Shown: positions 61,850 through 64,000 of the stretch, piece by piece | How the letters are laid out: each line of letters begins with the position of its first letter | Numbering within the stretch: the first letter of the stretch is position 1 | NCBI GenBank assembly: GCA_017622845.1 | Contig: JAGAQJ010000016.1 | Span: 1-64,000, forward strand | Direction of reading: 5' to 3' | DNA: 64,000 nt | From: Lachnospiraceae bacterium | GTDB taxonomy: Bacteria > Bacillota > Clostridia > Lachnospirales > Lachnospiraceae | Made by a program: the position numbers and the translations under genes | Notes under the pieces: generated by a model | What the model saw: the letters and a program-made list of their open reading frames with translations, nothing else | The model's database searches: none | What the model was told of the DNA's origin: nothing

Positions 61850-62938
61850 TTAATATTCAAAGGATTCCATATATTTCATGTATCTGACTACCATCAGCGC
61901 AATCTTAAAGGTAATCGCGTCTTCAAACACCCTAAGGTCAAGACCGGTGCTCTTCTGAAGCTTATCCAGCCGGTATACAAGCGTATTTCTATGTATAAAG
62001 AGCTGTCTGGAAGTCTCTGATACATTCAACGAATTTTCAAAGAACTTATTGATGGTGGTAAGCGTCTCCTCATCAAAATCATCCGGACTCTTGCCGCCGA
62101 AAATCTCCTTAATAAACATTTTGCACAGGGGAATCGGGAGCTGGTAGATCAGGCGTCCGATGCCAAGCTCGCTGTACGCGATGATATCCCTCTCGGCAAA
62201 GAAAATTTTTCCGACATCAAGCGCCATCTTCGCCTCTTTATAAGAGCGGCTGACCTCCTTGATTTCCTTGACATTGGTGCCGTAGGAGATATGGACATCC
62301 TTAATGCCGTCCTTAATCAGGCTGTCTTCGATTGCCCTTGCATATTTGTCAATGTCACGGTTGGTTTCGTTATCCGCAACTTCCTTGACCACGATAACAT
62401 TATTTTCATCAACTGCAGTGACAAAATCCTTTCCGTTCTGTCCGAAATTTTCACGCACCCTCTCAAGAATATTGGCATCCTTGCCGTTCGGCGATTCGAC
62501 AATCAGCACTGCACGCTTTACATCGGTCTGGATATGAAGCTTTTTGGACCGGCTGTAAATGTCGACCAGCAGTAAGTTATCCAACAGCAGGTTTTTGATA
62601 AAATTATCCTTGTCAAACCGTTCCTTATAGGCAACCATCAGATTCTGCAGTTGAAATGCAGCCATCTTTCCTACCATATAAGCATTCTCGCCTGCGTCAT
62701 TTGCAATCAGGATGTATTCAAGCTGCTGGTCATCATAGATTTTAAAAAACTGGCAGCCTTGTATTTCCTGGCTGTCTGCCGCCGACTTTACGAACTCAAG
62801 CACTGAATGTTCAAAGCTGTTTCCGGTTGTTTTGGTGGAAGCCACCAGCTTTCCGTCAATATCCGCCACAAAAAGCTCAACCCTTGCAATTGCCTTGATT
62901 CCTTCGATGGTATTCTGCATAATCTGATTTGAAATCAT
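61850..62938 (-). CDS. CdaR/PucR-type sugar-diacid-family transcriptional regulator
   Basis: 362 residues. The N-terminal 130 resemble the putative sugar diacid recognition domain (IARVELFVADIDGKLVAST), a middle GGDEF-like region follows, and the C-terminus carries the PucR-type helix-turn-helix: NSLNVSETSRQLFIHRNTLVYRLDKLQKSTGLDLR. It could control carbohydrate or glycerate-type genes; no target gene is adjacent. It is divergent from the yjfB-like gene. Confidence 0.88.
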   Translation of the reverse strand: MISNQIMQNTIEGIKAIARVELFVADIDGKLVASTKTTGNSFEHSVLEFVKSAADSQEIQGCQFFKIYDDQQLEYILIANDAGENAYMVGKMAAFQLQNLMVAYKERFDKDNFIKNLLLDNLLLVDIYSRSKKLHIQTDVKRAVLIVESPNGKDANILERVRENFGQNGKDFVTAVDENNVIVVKEVADNETNRDIDKYARAIEDSLIKDGIKDVHISYGTNVKEIKEVSRSYKEAKMALDVGKIFFAERDIIAYSELGIGRLIYQLPIPLCKMFIKEIFGGKSPDDFDEETLTTINKFFENSLNVSETSRQLFIHRNTLVYRLDKLQKSTGLDLRVFEDAITFKIALMVVRYMKYMESFEY

Positions 62939-63277
62939 ATGCCACTCTCCTCACTCATTTTTCACAACGTTTTTCCTATACATTATCCACAAAAATTGAT
63001 TGATGCGGACATTGCGTTTTTCTGCATTCTGCATCCATTTTAATATATTTACACAAATAAATCCATACCTAGCAGCAACTTTTTTATGCATTTTTAAATA
63101 TTTTTCAGCGGATTTGCATTTTTTCAGCAGTTATGCAAGATATACAAAATGTTTTTTTCAAAAGCGTATTAACCTTTTCCTGATTTTTTCCGAAATAAAA
63201 AACGTAAACAGTTAATATTCATGCAGTCCGCTTTACAGCGGATTACAGCATGATGCTTGTCTGCAAAGGAGGTTGGC
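62939..63277. other. Divergent intergenic region, 339 bases
   Basis: AT-rich, T-runs on the plus strand. Contains a TCCGC/GCGGA hairpin at 63226-63241 close to the yjfB start. A weak flagellar sigma-type site is listed separately. No further feature seen. Confidence 0.5.
63170..63196 (+). promoter_or_regulatory. Possible sigma-28-like promoter of the yjfB-like gene
   Basis: TAAC (63170-63173), 15 bases, then TCCGAAAT (63189-63196), compared with TAAA-N15-GCCGATAA. Partial match only; spacing is right. Confidence 0.3.
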
Positions 63278-63472
63278 ATGATGGATATTCCGTCTCTTTC
63301 TATGAGTATTGCCCAGACAAATCTTCTGAGCGATGTTGGTACGGCAATGCTGGCAAAGTCCATGGACCAGGCAGAAACAATCACTGCATCTATGACTGAA
63401 ATGATTGACTCCGCCGCTATGGAGCGCTCTGTCAATCCGGATATCGGAGCGAATATCGATATCCTCGTATAA
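63278..63472 (+). CDS. yjfB: YjfB-type putative motility protein
   Basis: 64 residues. MMDIPSLSMSIAQTNLLSDV at the front matches the YjfB family, small proteins in motile Firmicutes, often in flagellar regulons. ATG 63278 (or 63281) has AAAGGAGG upstream at good spacing. It is the only plus-strand gene. Two terminator-like hairpins follow. Function is unproven. Confidence 0.85.
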   Translation: MMDIPSLSMSIAQTNLLSDVGTAMLAKSMDQAETITASMTEMIDSAAMERSVNPDIGANIDILV

Positions 63473-63540
63473 TACGGGCAGGCATGCCAAAAAAGCGCTG
63501 CCTGAAAAGCGGCGCTTATAAAACCATACCAGAAATATTT

Positions 63541-63580
63541 CCGGAAAACGGCGCAGCTTGCAGGCTATGCCGTTTTTCCG
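63541..63580. terminator. Bidirectional terminator between yjfB-like and cvfB-like genes
   Basis: CGGAAAACGGC (63542-63552) pairs with GCCGTTTTTCCG (63569-63580). T-runs on both strands. A second hairpin AAGCGC/GCGCTT lies nearer to yjfB at about 63493-63518. It serves two convergent genes. Confidence 0.82.
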
Positions 63581-63668
63581 TTCTGCAGGCTATTTGGCAG
63601 GAACACACAACATATTTTTCATGTCATTTCGAACAGCGGACGGCATAGCATTTGGGCATGGATTTCTG

Positions 63669-64000
63669 TCAGCTCTTTTTTAACCGAATGCAGTCCGGCT
63701 GAATCGTAATTTTACCGTTTTTCAGCAGGTTTCCAACTGCTCTCTTAAATTCGTTCTTGCTCATTCCGGTCTCTCTTTTAATCACCTCCGGAGCTGACTT
63801 GTCATTAAACGGCAGCACACCGTCAAAGCTTTCCATAATTTTTACCAGCTTTACGACATCTTTTTCAATCTGGATATATGCTTTCTCCCGTACGCTCAGG
63901 TCGAGCTTTCCATCCTCCTTGATATCTGTAACACGGGCTGTCACTACATCTCCGACCTTGATATCTCCATAAAGCTCCTTCTTGGGAATCAATGCGGAAA
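63669..64000 (-). CDS. cvfB: CvfB-like S1 RNA-binding protein, 3' part
   Basis: Partial: the frame stays open to the window edge on the 5' side (SALIPKKELYG before the TTG that could be taken as a start). 110 residues are visible. They show the end of an S1 domain (GDVVTARVTDIKEDGKLDLSVREKAY) and a C-terminal winged helix (SAPEVIKRETGMSKNEFKRAVGNLLKNGKI), the order of CvfB/YitL-family proteins. These bind RNA and influence virulence or stress genes in Staphylococcus; here the role is open. Confidence 0.85.
   Translation of the reverse strand, partial: SALIPKKELYGDIKVGDVVTARVTDIKEDGKLDLSVREKAYIQIEKDVVKLVKIMESFDGVLPFNDKSAPEVIKRETGMSKNEFKRAVGNLLKNGKITIQPDCIRLKKS

Overview
The window looks like a chromosomal segment of a motile, spore-former-related Firmicute of the Lachnospiraceae type (Roseburia, Agathobacter or Butyrivibrio-like). 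This rests on gene order and families: an mbl-flhO-flhP-like flagellar rod block, cdaA-cdaR-glmM, ftsE-ftsX-M23 peptidase-ctpA, a YvyF-like flagellar operon protein, a YjfB-type protein and a Spo0A-type DNA-binding domain. The species cannot be named from sequence alone. All protein genes but one (yjfB-like, about 63.3 kb) are on the minus strand, so transcription runs from high to low coordinates. No rRNA, tRNA, CRISPR array or transposase gene was seen.

Layout in coordinate order. 0.3-12 kb: a pseudaminic acid (Pse) block with pseB, pseC, pseF, pseI, pseH and pseG, plus a formyltransferase-like gene, a PIG-L deacetylase, an acyltransferase and a polytopic membrane protein. It has its own sigma-A type promoter upstream of pseB. 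A two-gene cassette (41-aa ORF plus KilA-N protein) sits just after pseH, bracketed by a 64-bp duplication of the pseH 3' end. 12-32 kb: a surface glycan locus with an SGNH/MBOAT O-acylation pair, an ABC exporter, many glycosyltransferases, an EpsG-like polymerase, a chain-length protein with a degenerate kinase tail, an initiating sugar-phosphate transferase, a lone Spo0A C-terminal domain protein, and GDP-fucose synthesis genes behind a promoter ahead of gmd. 32-36.5 kb: rmlD, leuA, an HPr-like protein and glmM. 36.6-43.7 kb: cdaR, cdaA, two membrane proteins of unknown function, a YvyF-like protein, comF and recD2. 43.7-47 kb: flgJ-like rod-binding protein, two FlgF/FlgG-family rod proteins and mbl/mreB. 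48-53 kb: uvrA and uvrB behind a promoter with a LexA/DinR-like box. 53.3-57.2 kb: an MFS transporter and a GH2 beta-mannosidase. 57.4-61.7 kb: ctpA, an M23 peptidase with coiled coil, ftsX and ftsE. The right end holds a CdaR/PucR-type regulator, the yjfB-like gene and the 3' part of a cvfB-like gene.

How the genes work together: the Pse block should make CMP-pseudaminic acid (perhaps an N-formyl variant) for flagellin or surface glycan. The adjoining locus should assemble, acetylate, polymerise and export a fucose-containing polysaccharide. FtsEX with the coiled-coil M23 peptidase forms a cell-wall hydrolase control unit, and CdaA-CdaR-GlmM couples cyclic-di-AMP to cell-wall precursor supply.

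The most unusual content is intergenic. Two structured elements (about 1-207 and 47642-47874) have two hairpins capped by AYGGAY-type loops and match what I know of the TwoAYGGAY RNA motif. A wider family of intergenic repeats shares the border GTAACAGTTCAGCC and has interiors whose stems change sequence while keeping pairing. Several of these sit right at the stop codons of the genes they follow.
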